Of a DNA stretch of 64,000 bases, positions 47,792-58,916 are shown in pieces. The DNA is taken from contig NC_060237.1 of NCBI RefSeq assembly GCF_021155775.2, positions 2,358,501-2,422,500 of the forward strand. The letters are read 5' to 3'. The stretch's first letter is position 1. Each line of letters starts with the position of its first letter. The notes beneath the pieces were generated by a model. It worked only from the letters and a program-made list of their open reading frames with translations. It searched no databases and was not told where the DNA came from. The DNA is from Neodiprion pinetum. Lineage: Eukaryota; Arthropoda; Insecta; Hymenoptera; Diprionidae. A program made the translations under genes and the position numbers.

Positions 47792-49541
47792 ATGTTCAGA
47801 GTATTCAAAACTTGTAATTTATTCAAACAGAACAAAATATTCACAAGGAGGATGGCTGCTGTTAATCTCAAATCTCTGAGTGACGAGAAAATTTACGAAT
47901 TTTTAAACTCGTTTGACACAGTATTAACCGATTGTGACGGTGAGTATAAAATAGATTCAAAATATTGTTACTCCAATTTTTTTTTTTCATGCAATAGCTT
48001 ACAATTAGACTGCTTAATTTGCACTCATTTTTTGTTTCAATACTGATCCATAATCAGAGGATAAAAAAAGATCAAATAGAACGTCCAACAAATTTTTAAT
48101 TTCAATTCTTACGACTGTAAAATTTCAATGAAATATTTTTAATTAGGTGTATTATGGATGGAGATGACGCCTATCAAGAATTCTGCCGAAGTGATGAACA
48201 AGTTTCACGATCTCGGCAGACAAACTTTCTACGTAACGAATAACAGCACAAAAACTAGAGAAGAATGCCTTGCTAAATGTATCGAGCTTAATTTCCATGC
48301 CACTAAGAACAATATTTTATGCACATCTTATTTGGCTGCCTGTTATCTGCAGGATTTGGGTTTCAAAAAGAAGGCTTACGTCATTGGATCCGAAGGTAAA
48401 AATGTTAGAACACCGAAGAAATCAAAAATTCTATGGCCTTGTTCTCAGGAATGGCACGTTAATTGTATTCTATTTATTATAATATTTTATAAATATCATT
48501 TCTTCAGATTTTATTCTTATGTACCAAGAGTTTTCACCAGTCTGCCAGTAGATGAAAGATTTTTATATCCCTGAATAACACTTTCTAGTACAGAAAAAAA
48601 GTTTCCTCCAGACTTTAAAAGTTTATCAACACCGTTGACGATACTACTATGATGTTTAATAAAGTTCTGCGTAAGATAAGTTTTTAAAGCTACAGTTGTT
48701 CAACAGGTATAAGCACGGAGTTGGAGCAAGTGGGAATTGGTCATTGCGGAGTTGGGCCAGACACGATCGAACCAGGAGTGCCGTACAAAACGTTTCAGAA
48801 GGACCCAGATGTCGGGGCAGTTATTGTCGGTTTTGACCAGCATTTTAGTTACCCGAAACTACTGAAAGCTGCGTGCTACCTCAATGACAAAAACGTGCAT
48901 TTTGTAGGAACTAATACTGACGAACGATTTCCCATGGATGGCGACATCATTGTACCGGGTACGAGATAACAATTTCACTAATTATTTTCATCGAGCTAGT
49001 CGAATTTTGCATAATTGGGAAAAAAATTTGCTTATCGGAGCATTAAAACAACATACTCAAAGTGAGGTAAAATATTTTATTGTTAGTCAAGATAGCAGCG
49101 TATCTACTCAGTGGCTTTGACCGTAAAATAAGAAACCGGATTTACGATTGAGTAACATACCATAAAGCTAACAGAATTTTTTTTCTCACAGGTACCGGGA
49201 GTTTAGTCAAATGCGTGGAGACATGTGCCGAGAGAAAAGCAGTAATCGTAGGGAAGCCAGAAACCTACATAGCTGAGGCTATAATAAAACGTTTCAATAT
49301 CAATCCGAAACGCACATTGATGATCGGCGATCGTTGCAACACTGACATTTTACTTGGGACTAGATGTGGTTTCAAAACTCTTTTAGTATTGTCCGGAGTA
49401 ACTTCTTTAGCGGATGTCAATACCTGGAAACAGTCCAATTCTCAAGACAAGTTGGACTTGCTTCCACATTATTATGTAGATAAATTAGGCGATTTACTAC
49501 CGTATTTAGAAAAATTAAAGCCCAGCAATGAAAGTGCGTAA
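47792..49541 (+). CDS. HAD-family phosphatase, PGP/PDXP-like, copy 1
   Basis: This belongs to the HAD C2a group with glycerol-3-phosphate/phosphoglycolate phosphatase (PGP) and pyridoxal phosphatase (PDXP); the exact substrate cannot be read from sequence. Exons are 47,792-47,939, 48,147-48,395, 48,707-48,958 and 49,192-49,541, all phase-consistent, 332 residues. Motif I is TDCDGVLW (nucleophile D47, acid/base D49), motif II FYVTNNSTKTR, motif III VGKPET and motif IV MIGDRCNTDILLGTRCG. The cap region includes DPDVGAVIVGFDQHFSYPKL and GTNTDERFP. The first 20 residues (MFRVFKTCNLFKQNKIFTRR) precede a second Met at 47,852. They are basic and lack acids, so they could be a mitochondrial targeting peptide or simply upstream leader. 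All catalytic motifs are intact. It is the first of three tandem paralogues. Confidence 0.93.
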
Positions 49542-49798
49542 AAATTTAGCTTACCAATTTGTACATACCTATATTTCAAACTATCATTCTATTTATTCGT
49601 TACTATAACTGCAATAGATAAAAAATGTACATGCTGCGTAATGAACTTGCCAAATATTTTTCATCTTATTTTATACCGTAAATCTAATATTTTGTTCCAT
49701 CGTTTCGTACGAATGAAAGTTAATTCGCGGAGGAACCAGTGATAATTTGTATGCTGTGATCTATAAAAAAACAGTAGTTCACATTATAAAGGGGTATA

Positions 49799-49804
49799 AA
49801 TAAA
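49799..49804 (+). terminator. Poly(A) signal of phosphatase copy 1
   Basis: A canonical aataaa lies about 260 bp after the stop codon. Confidence 0.5.
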
Positions 49805-50434
49805 GTGTTCCAAATTGTTTAATAATTCTAAGAAATGTTTTTTGCAACATTTACTTGTAGGTTGTCCACTAACTTGTGTTGAAATGATAATAAATCATTA
49901 CCAAATAGCTGTCTTTATACGTGTTTGTTTTGTTTCCAAAAGAAAATGTCTACCTGTCACTTAAGTACAATGCTTAAGTTGTTTTCAAAATTAACTGAGA
50001 GTATTTATGATGTGTATGTTTGGTCAAGTTTTAGACACTGGCTTTAAACAGCGTCACATTGTCTCTTCGAAACTTTCTAACAATTTATACTTTCTGATAA
50101 TGTTGCCATAAAATTAAAATGCATTTAACAATCCCGATTCTCTATCATATGTTCATTTCCTGTAGCCGACAAAGAAAACGACAAACGATTTCCCACTCAA
50201 AGATCTAATAATAGATTGTTAGAAGTCACTCATTCTCTGTCCTATATCTGCAGGGACAGCAAATTATGTAAACAAAGCCACATGGTATTCAAAATAATTC
50301 AGATTGCCTTAGGACTTATCTAGTGACCGTTAGCAGTATTTTGTTGGAATTCGACTTCTACTAATCCGTCCATAATTGTGTTGAGACATCCCGATATCAC
50401 AAAATACGAGTTTCTATTCACAGGCAATCACACA
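49805..50434. other. Spacer between phosphatase copies 1 and 2
   Basis: An AT-rich spacer without a supported gene. It should hold the promoter of copy 2. Confidence 0.35.
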
Positions 50435-51799
50435 ATGGCTGCAAGTAATCTTCAATCGTTGTCTAAAGAGGAGTTGAAGAGATTTGTAAACTCGTTTGAT
50501 GTCGTTTTGTCAGACTGCGATGGTGCGTGCGATAGTTCGCATCATTTATACAAGGAAAGAAAAGTTACCTATATTTGTTGCGTGAATTTCAGGTGTCTTG
50601 TGGGTACAAACTGAGCCAATCCCTGGATCACCTCAAGTTGTAAGAAGGTTAAAAGTAATTGGCAAAAAGTTCTTCTATGTGACTGATAACGCCACAAAAA
50701 CCAGAGCGGAGATTCTTGAAAAATGTAAAAAACTGCAGTATCAGGCTAAATTGGTTAGTTGACGCTAATAATATGCTGACATAAAGAAAAAAATCTGTAT
50801 AATTGCAATGGCGCGTGGCCTCTGAATATTCATATAAATTGGTTGACAGGAAGAAATTATGTGTACTTCGTACTTGGTAGCGGCATACCTGAAGGAAAAA
50901 AATTTTAATAAGAAGGTGTATATCGTTGGTACAGAAGCCATAGGAAAGGAACTGAATGCTGTGGGCATTGAGTATGTTGGATTGGGGGTAAATATCTCAT
51001 TTTGCAATCCTCTTCGTGACCCGCCACGTTTCACAGAGTATCACATATGACGATACCAATTTTTCAACCCGATCGACTGGTCAGTGACGCGTTGGAGATG
51101 ATTCAGAACTTCAATCCAGATCCTGATGTTGGAGCAGTAGTGGTTGGTTTCGATGACCAAATTAGTTTTCCAAAAATAGCTAAGGCAGCAACCTATGTCC
51201 AGGATCCAAACGTACATTTCATTGGTACAAATTGTGACAATCGAAGGCCGTCGCCAAACTCAAACATTTTTCCAGGTGATATACTTTCTTCAAAGCAAAG
51301 TGGCTTATTTTTCAACGTAATTATTAACGCGCCAAAGATGTGCACAAGTACTTTTTTTTTTCGTCATGTGAATTATAAATTAATGTTTCAGAGTCCGGTT
51401 GTATGCTGAGAGTGATTGAAGCAGCGGCAAACAGAAAAGCTGTTTTACTTGGCAAACCAGAGCCCTACATGAGCCAAACGATCATTTCCAAGTACGGCTT
51501 GAATCCAGAAAGAACTTTAATGATTGGCGACAAGTATGTAGCTGGTCTCTGAACAGTAACGGATAGTCCGATTTTCACTTGAATAATCGATTGTGTTAAT
51601 TGTTAATTTCAGAGGGGACACAGACATCTTATTGGGAAAACGGTGTGGATTTAAAACACTTTTGGTTCTATCGGGTGTAACGAGGCTAAACGATTTAGAA
51701 AGATGGAAAAAATCCGACGACAAAGAGGAACGTGACTTAGTTCCCGATTACTACACGGAGAAACTTTCCGATTTATTACCTGTGCTATTAAATTTATAG
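50435..51799 (+). pseudogene. HAD-family phosphatase, PGP/PDXP-like, copy 2, with a defective splice acceptor (possible pseudogene)
   Basis: Six exons can be drawn: 50,435-50,522, 50,593-50,753, 50,850-50,987, 51,068-51,275, 51,392-51,533 and 51,613-51,799 (307 residues if all join). Motif I is SDCDGVLWVQTEP, motif II FYVTDNATKTR (Asp where copy 1 has Asn), motif III LGKPEP and motif IV MIGDK-GDTDILLGKRCG. Exon 3 ends phase 0 with GLGG|gta. Homology to copies 1 and 3 demands that exon 4 begin at CCC GAT CGA (PDRL), but the bases before it are tttttcaa, not cag. No AG nearby restores the frame; the next ones at 51,036, 51,038 and 51,083 give stops or shifts. Everything else is intact and codon-like, so this is either a very recent loss, a noncanonical acceptor, an allele or a sequence error. 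An aataaa lies at 51,999-52,004. Confidence 0.75.
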
Positions 51800-52004
51800 G
51801 AAAAATAGAATTAAGTGTACCTGAACTAATATTAAGCTCTTTATTAGAATGCCTAAAGCATTGGATGATCTCAATATGTAACAGATGATTAAAACAAAAA
51901 TGTCGAATCTCGTAGATGAATAGAAATTTGCGCAACGTTTTATTCTTCTAGCTCGCAATTTACATTAACATGTTTTACACATAAGTAGAGAGAATGAAAA
52001 TAAA

Positions 52005-52631
52005 GTTCAAGTATGTGAAAAGATTCCATACTTTGAGTAAAAAGTATTTCCAATGTTTTCACATCGTATCGTAGTTATCAGAACTGTTATCATAGAAACG
52101 TGATTGCAACGTTGAAACATCAGTTTGAGTCGGAGTTTCTGTATGAACAACTAATTTTGTAAAACCACCGAATGAGATAAAGACCACTTGTTACGCCATC
52201 AGAGGCACGTATAACATACGCTTGCTTGTCAGCTAGATGTATTGAACGTTCTTTCATTTGTCCTTGAATCAGAAGGTCTGTGTCTGGGGTATATCACGTT
52301 AACGTTTCTATCTAGTCAAGCTTCTAAAATTAACGTTTATGGAATTTTCAATATAGTATATACTGTATTACCCACCTATTGCTCAACGTATAATTAGTGA
52401 GTGCGGTGAAATTTCACACATAACTACTCCTCTTTTGTCCATGAAGTTTAAGTAGTGTCATCGCGTTTGTGTTGAGTCACATAAATATTAAATGTATCTG
52501 AAACTACATTTCACTCAAGTAACTAATGTGTATCAGGAAGGTCGCTCAATAGTGAAATACATACATGATATGTGTAAATATTGAGTTTCAGGTCACAATA
52601 AAAGCTAAACTTACCTTTTCTTGCTGTGGAA
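52005..52631. other. Spacer between phosphatase copies 2 and 3
   Basis: An AT-rich spacer with no supported gene; presumably the promoter region of copy 3. Confidence 0.35.
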
Positions 52632-53916
52632 ATGGCCGGGGTGGATTTGAAGACTCTGAAGAGACATGAAATTGAGGATATTTTACAAGGAATCGACACC
52701 ATTCTTTCTGACTGTGACGGTGAGTCAATTTTTCGTATAGTGCAATTACGTTACACTTTCAATTACTTTTCACTAGTCTTGAACTCAACAAATTTTTTAG
52801 AATCATGATTGTGCAATAATTGAAAAAAATTCCAGGTGTGTTACGGTTGGCTACTGACGCTATAAAGGATGTTCCAAAGACAGTTACCAAGTTGAAACAA
52901 TCTGGGAAACGATTTTTTTATGTTACCAACAACCCAATGGAAAGCCGTGAGGAATTTATTGAGATATCGAAAAGAATGGGCTACTATCCAAAGCCTGAAG
53001 AAATTATTACAGTTGCTCTTCTAGTTGCAAAGTATCTTGAAGAAGTGAATTTTAGTAAAAAAGTATATGTCCTTGGAAGCAGCGGAATCGGTCAGGAATT
53101 AGATTTGGTTGGAATTCAGCACACAGGAATAGGTGTAAGTGAAATTTCTTTCCTATGAAGCCGTGCTTAATCAGCCTTACAACTCAAATCTCTCCCTCCT
53201 TGTTACTTTATTCGTTCCATGTAGAGAAACCGCATTAAGACTTTGTGAATTTTCAGCCGGATATTATGGATCCAGATATAAGAACCTATGCCCAATCTTT
53301 TGTACCTGATCCAGAAGTAGGAGCAGTGGTTGTCAGTTTTGACGTACACTTCAGTTATCCAAAGCTGCTGAAAGTGGCGACATATCTGAGTGATCCAAGC
53401 GTACTTTTCCTTGCCACAAGTGCGGACATCCAAATTCCAATATCCAATGTAGCAGTACCTGGTCCTGGTACCCTCCTAAAGTGTATAGAGGTATGCTCCG
53501 GGCGAAACGCTACTATTCTGGGAAAGCCTGAGCCATTCATGAGAAAAGTGATCGTCGACGCCTTCAACGTGACGCCGAAGAGGACACTGTTCATTGGCGA
53601 CAAGTAAGGATATAAGGAGACATTTGTGATTGTAGCAATTTTCATATCCTTTCTGCAACTTCATCACGAACGTGCGTTCTTTGTGTGAAAAACTTTTTAC
53701 ATTTCTTTTACTTTTTACAGTGCTTGTACCGATATTTTGACAGGGAAGCGTTGCGGTATGAAAACTCTACTCGTCTTATCTGGAATATCTAAAAGAGATG
53801 ACATCAAAGTCTGGACTGAAACTGACAACCCAGAAACAAGGGAATTCGTTCCTGACTATTACACAGATTCTTTAGCCGATCTTCTTCCTTATCTAAAATG
53901 TAAAAGTTCAGATTAG
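52632..53916 (+). CDS. HAD-family phosphatase, PGP/PDXP-like, copy 3 (divergent)
   Basis: Four phase-consistent exons (52,632-52,719, 52,836-53,134, 53,257-53,603, 53,721-53,916) give 309 residues. Motif I is SDCDGVLRLATD (D27 and D29 kept, but the Trp after VL in copies 1 and 2 is Arg). Motif II is FYVTNNPMESR, motif III LGKPEPF and motif IV FIGDNACTDILTGKRCG. In the cap, the GTN-D-RxP-type signature of copies 1 and 2 is replaced by LATSADIQIP. The core catalytic residues are therefore present while substrate-facing parts have drifted, suggesting a changed specificity. The start follows a GTG in the same frame and is the first ATG. It is the last member of the tandem triplet. Confidence 0.9.
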
Positions 53917-55280
53917 ATTCTATTGGGAAATAACTAATTCACGAGGCTGGTGAAATGATTTTAAAAAATGTGCTCGTTGGAGAATAATGATGAACCTTCA
54001 AAATCTTCAAGTGATTTTGAAATCATTACTAGGAGGCCTATAGCTATATTATCGAATTAGATCCAGCCTCAAACTTGAAAAAGTATATCTTAATACGGTT
54101 ATGGATCTCAATTTTTATTTATACTACTGTTTGATAAAATATTACACTTGTTTTTCGAATTTTATACAATTTCCTTCAAGAGATTTATTGTTAATAATGT
54201 TGGCCGTTTCTTTTTACATTCACTTGTATGACATTCATTTTTAGGGTAGACGTAGTTACATAGTAATTAGGTAAAGAGTACGTGGAAGTTTCATTTAAAA
54301 ACAATTCCGCCTGCACCAAATGTGAAAGTATGGACGAGCACATGCCTTTTCCAGTCTCTTCTTTCACGTAAAACTCCAAGAACAGACAAATAACCGAGAG
54401 GAACAAATTTTTTCTAATTTTTTTATTTACTTTTGCGAGATCAATTTTTGCGCGCATTAGTTTCATTTCCTTGAATCGCGAGTAAATTCAATTTAATTTA
54501 GAATCAATTTAAAATAGATCTATATTATATAAAAATTCCGATAACAAGGAATAAATCTTTCACGTAATATACAACAATCGGTCGGATAAAATCAGTATCT
54601 TTACTATCATATTGACTTCTACGTCATTAGCGCGCATTAACATAGCCAAGTACCAGTAACCTGCTGCGTTATGGTGTAAAACATTATTATTTTACAGTTT
54701 AAAAAAAATGTATCATGGTTTATAGGTACATGTATATACACGTTGTAATATTGTAAATGAGGTCGTACATTGGTCGGCTATGTAGACGGAATGTATTTGC
54801 TATCTACAAATTTGAATAATATAGTTTGTAAACTTCAATGTCTCTATTAAAAACGCATTAAATCATTGGTATCGCAACATCGCGCACTCTTCAAATTTAT
54901 ACCTTTCTCCGCGACTATCTTTCTTACAATTAGAGTCAAGTTTTATATTACTGATATATCGCCCATATACAGATGCGCCAAAATCACTAGCATGATATTT
55001 ATCTGTGATTTCGGATCTATACTTCTTAAATTACATCGCATGCGCGATCCGTCGTTTCGTCTCGCTATAAAATTGTCCGAAGCATCTGAATTTCTTTGCT
55101 GAAACTTTCCCGTTCTTTTTCACACTTTATACAACAAATAAATTATTTCACTACATACATACATACACACATATATATGTACATACATCTACACAATTAT
55201 TAACCGCTGGCATAAAAAAAAAATAAATAAAGTAAATAAATAAATAAATAAAAACGTATCGTAAAATGAAAAAATCATTT
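53917..55280. other. Intergenic region between convergent genes
   Basis: This holds the 3' ends of phosphatase copy 3 (+; an aataaa lies at 54,550-54,555) and of the receptor gene (-; a minus-strand aataaa lies near 54,184). An AAAT-rich microsatellite lies at about 55,216-55,253. No other gene is supported. Confidence 0.45.
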
Positions 55281-58200
55281 TTACGCAGCTGGTGAATTTG
55301 TATTGTAGTAGGAAATGCGTTCGCTCCTGGCGAGGTACGCCCACCAATAAAAAACGTTGATAGCTAAAAACAATAGGGGAAAAACTACCCTGCTAGCCCT
55401 GTCTATCTTTGAAACCGAATTGTACCTCGGCGTTCTTTTCCGACGTTTTCTAGTCGATATCCTACGCGGAGGTTCCGGCACTGGGGGTGGTGGACTGCAC
55501 GGCAGGCAAGTCAGCTGCCACTGTCCGCTCGATCGGCGTCGCACTTCCGGAAACGGGATTTCGGAAAGCGGTATCACTTCCACGATCCGTTCTCGACTCG
55601 CGGGACACCCTCGGCTGCCTCGAATGCGTGCATTCGATGCAATCGACGATTTCCGCCGCTCCTGACAGGGGTTTAGAAAAAATAACAGCTTCCACAGATC
55701 TTCGTTTAGAGAAATTTTTAGTTCCGGTTACCGCTCGGTACTTGGCTATTTTCATTTTTTACCACAATCGAAAAATACGCTTCTAGGTACAAAGTGAAAA
55801 TTAGTTTTCTAGCCGTTACCGGAAAGTCCAGTATCCGTTACTATTCTTTCTCATTACGATCACTGTTACCAGATTTTCGCGTAACTGTTGCGAAAATTTA
55901 ATGATCGTGCAACGATAAATTGACGTTAAAGCCTTGTTTAACTTAAAAAGTAGAGTAAACTCACAAAATGATTTTGCGTTGCAATAACCAAAAAAGAATC
56001 GACGATAGCGCAAAATGGTTACGCGTATCTCGTTTTTCGTAATTCCAACAATATTAAAACAGTTTTTTCAACGATATCTGTTTTACTGAATTTTTTTAGT
56101 TACTGTAACAAATTTCTCAGTATTGTATGATGCGGATTCCCGACCGGTAATAATGGCACGCTGTTCTGTAAAAACTCCGTAACGAATTCAAGCTCATTTT
56201 CCGGTTATTCAAGTACATTCAGGAAGTATAAAAGTACACGAACGCAGAGGGAGAACTGGTAGTGGATAAAAAAAATTTTACGGACGAAATAGAATAGCAA
56301 GCGTGCTTCCGGTGGTAATGTTGATTTGGTGCCGCAATGGCGTTAATCAATTCGTCTGTCGAATAGCCACGTTTTGATCAAGCATATCTGCAAAAGAAAT
56401 TAAAAAAATACCCATTTTTCTTTAAAAAAGAATTACCAACCTCGTGTCGTTGGCTAGACCTCGACCAATCATCTTTATCGCTATCGCTGTCGCTATCCAT
56501 GTCGCTGAAATCCGAGCTGAAGTAACACTCGCCCGATCCGTATTTGGTGAAATAGTGAACAACAGCAAATTGTATAATTGTCGCAAATATGAAAGCGAAC
56601 GAGAGAAACACGAAGAAATCCAAGGCAGTGGGATAAGGAACTTTTGGAAGATCGGTCCGCGCCTCTAATCCCAAAAAAGTCATCGTCAGCACCGTCGTAA
56701 TGCCTGTAAAAAAAAAAATAATAATAACGTTGCTAAAAAAAATCTCTTCAACGATCCATGTAAGTTGATCCGTTGCGAGCACTTACCGAGAGAAACTCTG
56801 TCAGCGGTTGCCTCGCGATTTAGCCAGAAAGAAACCCAGGAAAGTACAACAAGGAGGATACAGGGTCCGTAAACTTGGATCAGAAAATTTCCCATGTGTC
56901 TCTGAAGATGGAAAGATACCATCAGAATCGAATACTCCCCTGAAATATCAGAATAACACACATGTACAGTCGCTCGTTGTCAATAAAAATATTTGCACTT
57001 TACATTTTGCTCTTCGCTTCATCGCGTAATCAGCTAAAATAAAACAGAAAAATCGTACAGGATATTTTTATCTGAAAACGATCCGTTCTTCAAGTTCATC
57101 TTTTTGCATTGGGATAGAAAAGAGTTGATCCGCAGTCCCTGGCAAAGTTTTTCCCGAGGTTTTTCATTTAAAATTGGCGTTCCCCGTGTATCTCTGGAGT
57201 TCGTATCACCGTTGGGGAATACCCCTCGTAGATTTAACTCCCCCGTGAATAGCAGATTGCTCATGTATACCTACGCCCGTACAAGATACATACATACACC
57301 TGCTTACATGCATAGTATACTGCCTCCGTACGTATCGAGTCTTTCGCCCAGCGGGTTGGTAGAATAAAAAAAAAAAAGAAAAACCCGGTTGACTAAATTA
57401 CTCCGGAGGCGATATGTACCCTGCTTTGGAGACCCGCCCAGCTTCCTTTGCACTCTCGTTCAATGTACTCACGAACCGGATATTAGATCCTGGACAAGTT
57501 ACTCCTCCACCCACCTAGGACCTGCAAGTCCTCTTTGGACTAAATGTCATGCGAAATGGCGTTTCTCGATACGTTGTATAAACGTGTTCACCACACGATA
57601 CGAAGAGATACACGTAAATACCTGCGGGTGGAGATATTCCCATCATACGAGTTCGCAATTTCATCCCGCTCAAAGCGCCAGACGTTTAATTACGCTGGTA
57701 TTAAGTAACGTCGCGTGACGAAGAAATTCATGTTATAGGTGAAAATATATCTAAGGTTTTTTCTCGATCTGCTTACTGTGGGTCATTGATGGTGCGGCTG
57801 AATGGTTGGCGGTTGGATTAGCGACGAGGTCGAACTGGGAAAGTTTCATATCCTCGGCAATGGCGACTTGTCGAGCCTTGTTCCATTTGTAAATCACGTC
57901 TTCGCTCGTGTAACCAACTGTAAACGAAGAGAATCACGACTTCGTTGCTCCGGCGAAAGGGTAGTAATTAGTTACTTCGATGCGAACCGTACAAAACGCG
58001 TATACTGTAACATGCTCGAGTATAGTTACACTCGACGTTATAATTAAGTCCGGAAGTTACCCCAGGTTGCCCTCTAAATCCTCGAGCTATTTGTACATCA
58101 AACTAGAAATACGAAGCGACCGAGAGCGCGTCGCTTATACACGTATAACAGTCAGGTTCTGACAAGAACTCAAATTTACTTGGATACAAAACAAATCGTT

Positions 58201-58454
58201 GAACGTAAATCGATTCTTCGATATTCGTTTTCTCCAACTTCGCGATCTTGATAAAAAGCATCATCGAATTCTGAGTAAACAAAGAATTTCACCTCTTTCC
58301 CACCAATTGAAAATTAACCAACTCCAAAAATCGCTATAACCGAAAGAACAAATAAATCTGTGACAACTTACAGCTGCCAAATTTAAGGGGGCACCTTTGA
58401 ATGTCCATGGGAAAGTCCTCGAGGTTCATCGGGCAGCCGGCCTTTATCGTCAAC
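55281..58454 (-). CDS. GABA-receptor-like Cys-loop chloride channel subunit (GRD/CG8916-like), 3' five exons; 5' part not found
   Basis: A pentameric ligand-gated ion channel subunit of the plasma membrane. Phase-consistent exons are 58,454-58,372, 57,917-57,777, 56,939-56,787, 56,703-56,441 and 55,661-55,281. The Cys-loop is CPMNLEDFPMDIQRC (13 residues between cysteines), followed by KFGSFGYTSEDVIYKW. TM1 contains GNFLIQVYGPCILLVVLSWV, the TM1-2 loop NREATADRVSLG, TM2 GITTVLTMTFLGLEARTDLP, TM3 ALDFFVFLSFAFIFATIIQF and TM4 IDRASRVVFPLLFLAINVFY. The TM3-TM4 loop has an acidic Ser/Asp run (DMDSDSDSDKDD) and a basic Pro-rich stretch. The class resembles, from memory, insect GRD and CG8916 more than RDL or LCCH3. 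The signal peptide and N-terminal ligand-binding exons were not found to 64,000 and probably lie beyond the right edge. Confidence 0.9.
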
Positions 58455-58828
58455 CTGGAGAAAAAAAAAAAGAAAAAAAAGTAAAGAAGAGGAAGATGAG
58501 GAGGAGGATCGGATATTGCGGAGTGGCAAAGCCGGGCTCGTTTGCCGCCGGAGGCGAAGAAGTAACGACGATATCTACACTGCAGTTTGAATCCGAATCC
58601 GCGTACCACTTTACCCCTTTCAAATTCTAGTTTGAGTTGCTGAGTGCCGCGAGTTACTATTCCGGCCTGCGGACTGCATTCTGCAGATCTATGCAGCTGC
58701 AGGTTACCGATCCGTTTGATTCGCCCTGAGTGGTTTGCTGTAGCGATTATCAAACGTACCAGGGGATCACCCTCCACTCGGCTCGAGATTCCCAGCCATC
58801 GAACCACCCCCGCAATCTGCGCTCCATG

Positions 58829-58830
<2 letters not shown>

Positions 58831-58916
<86 letters not shown>
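58831..58916 (+). repeat. (TC)n microsatellite
   Basis: A CT/TC run of about 80 bp, nearly perfect, ending in actctcact. It lies upstream of the Cys-loop exon, in the probable intron of the receptor gene. Confidence 0.95.
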
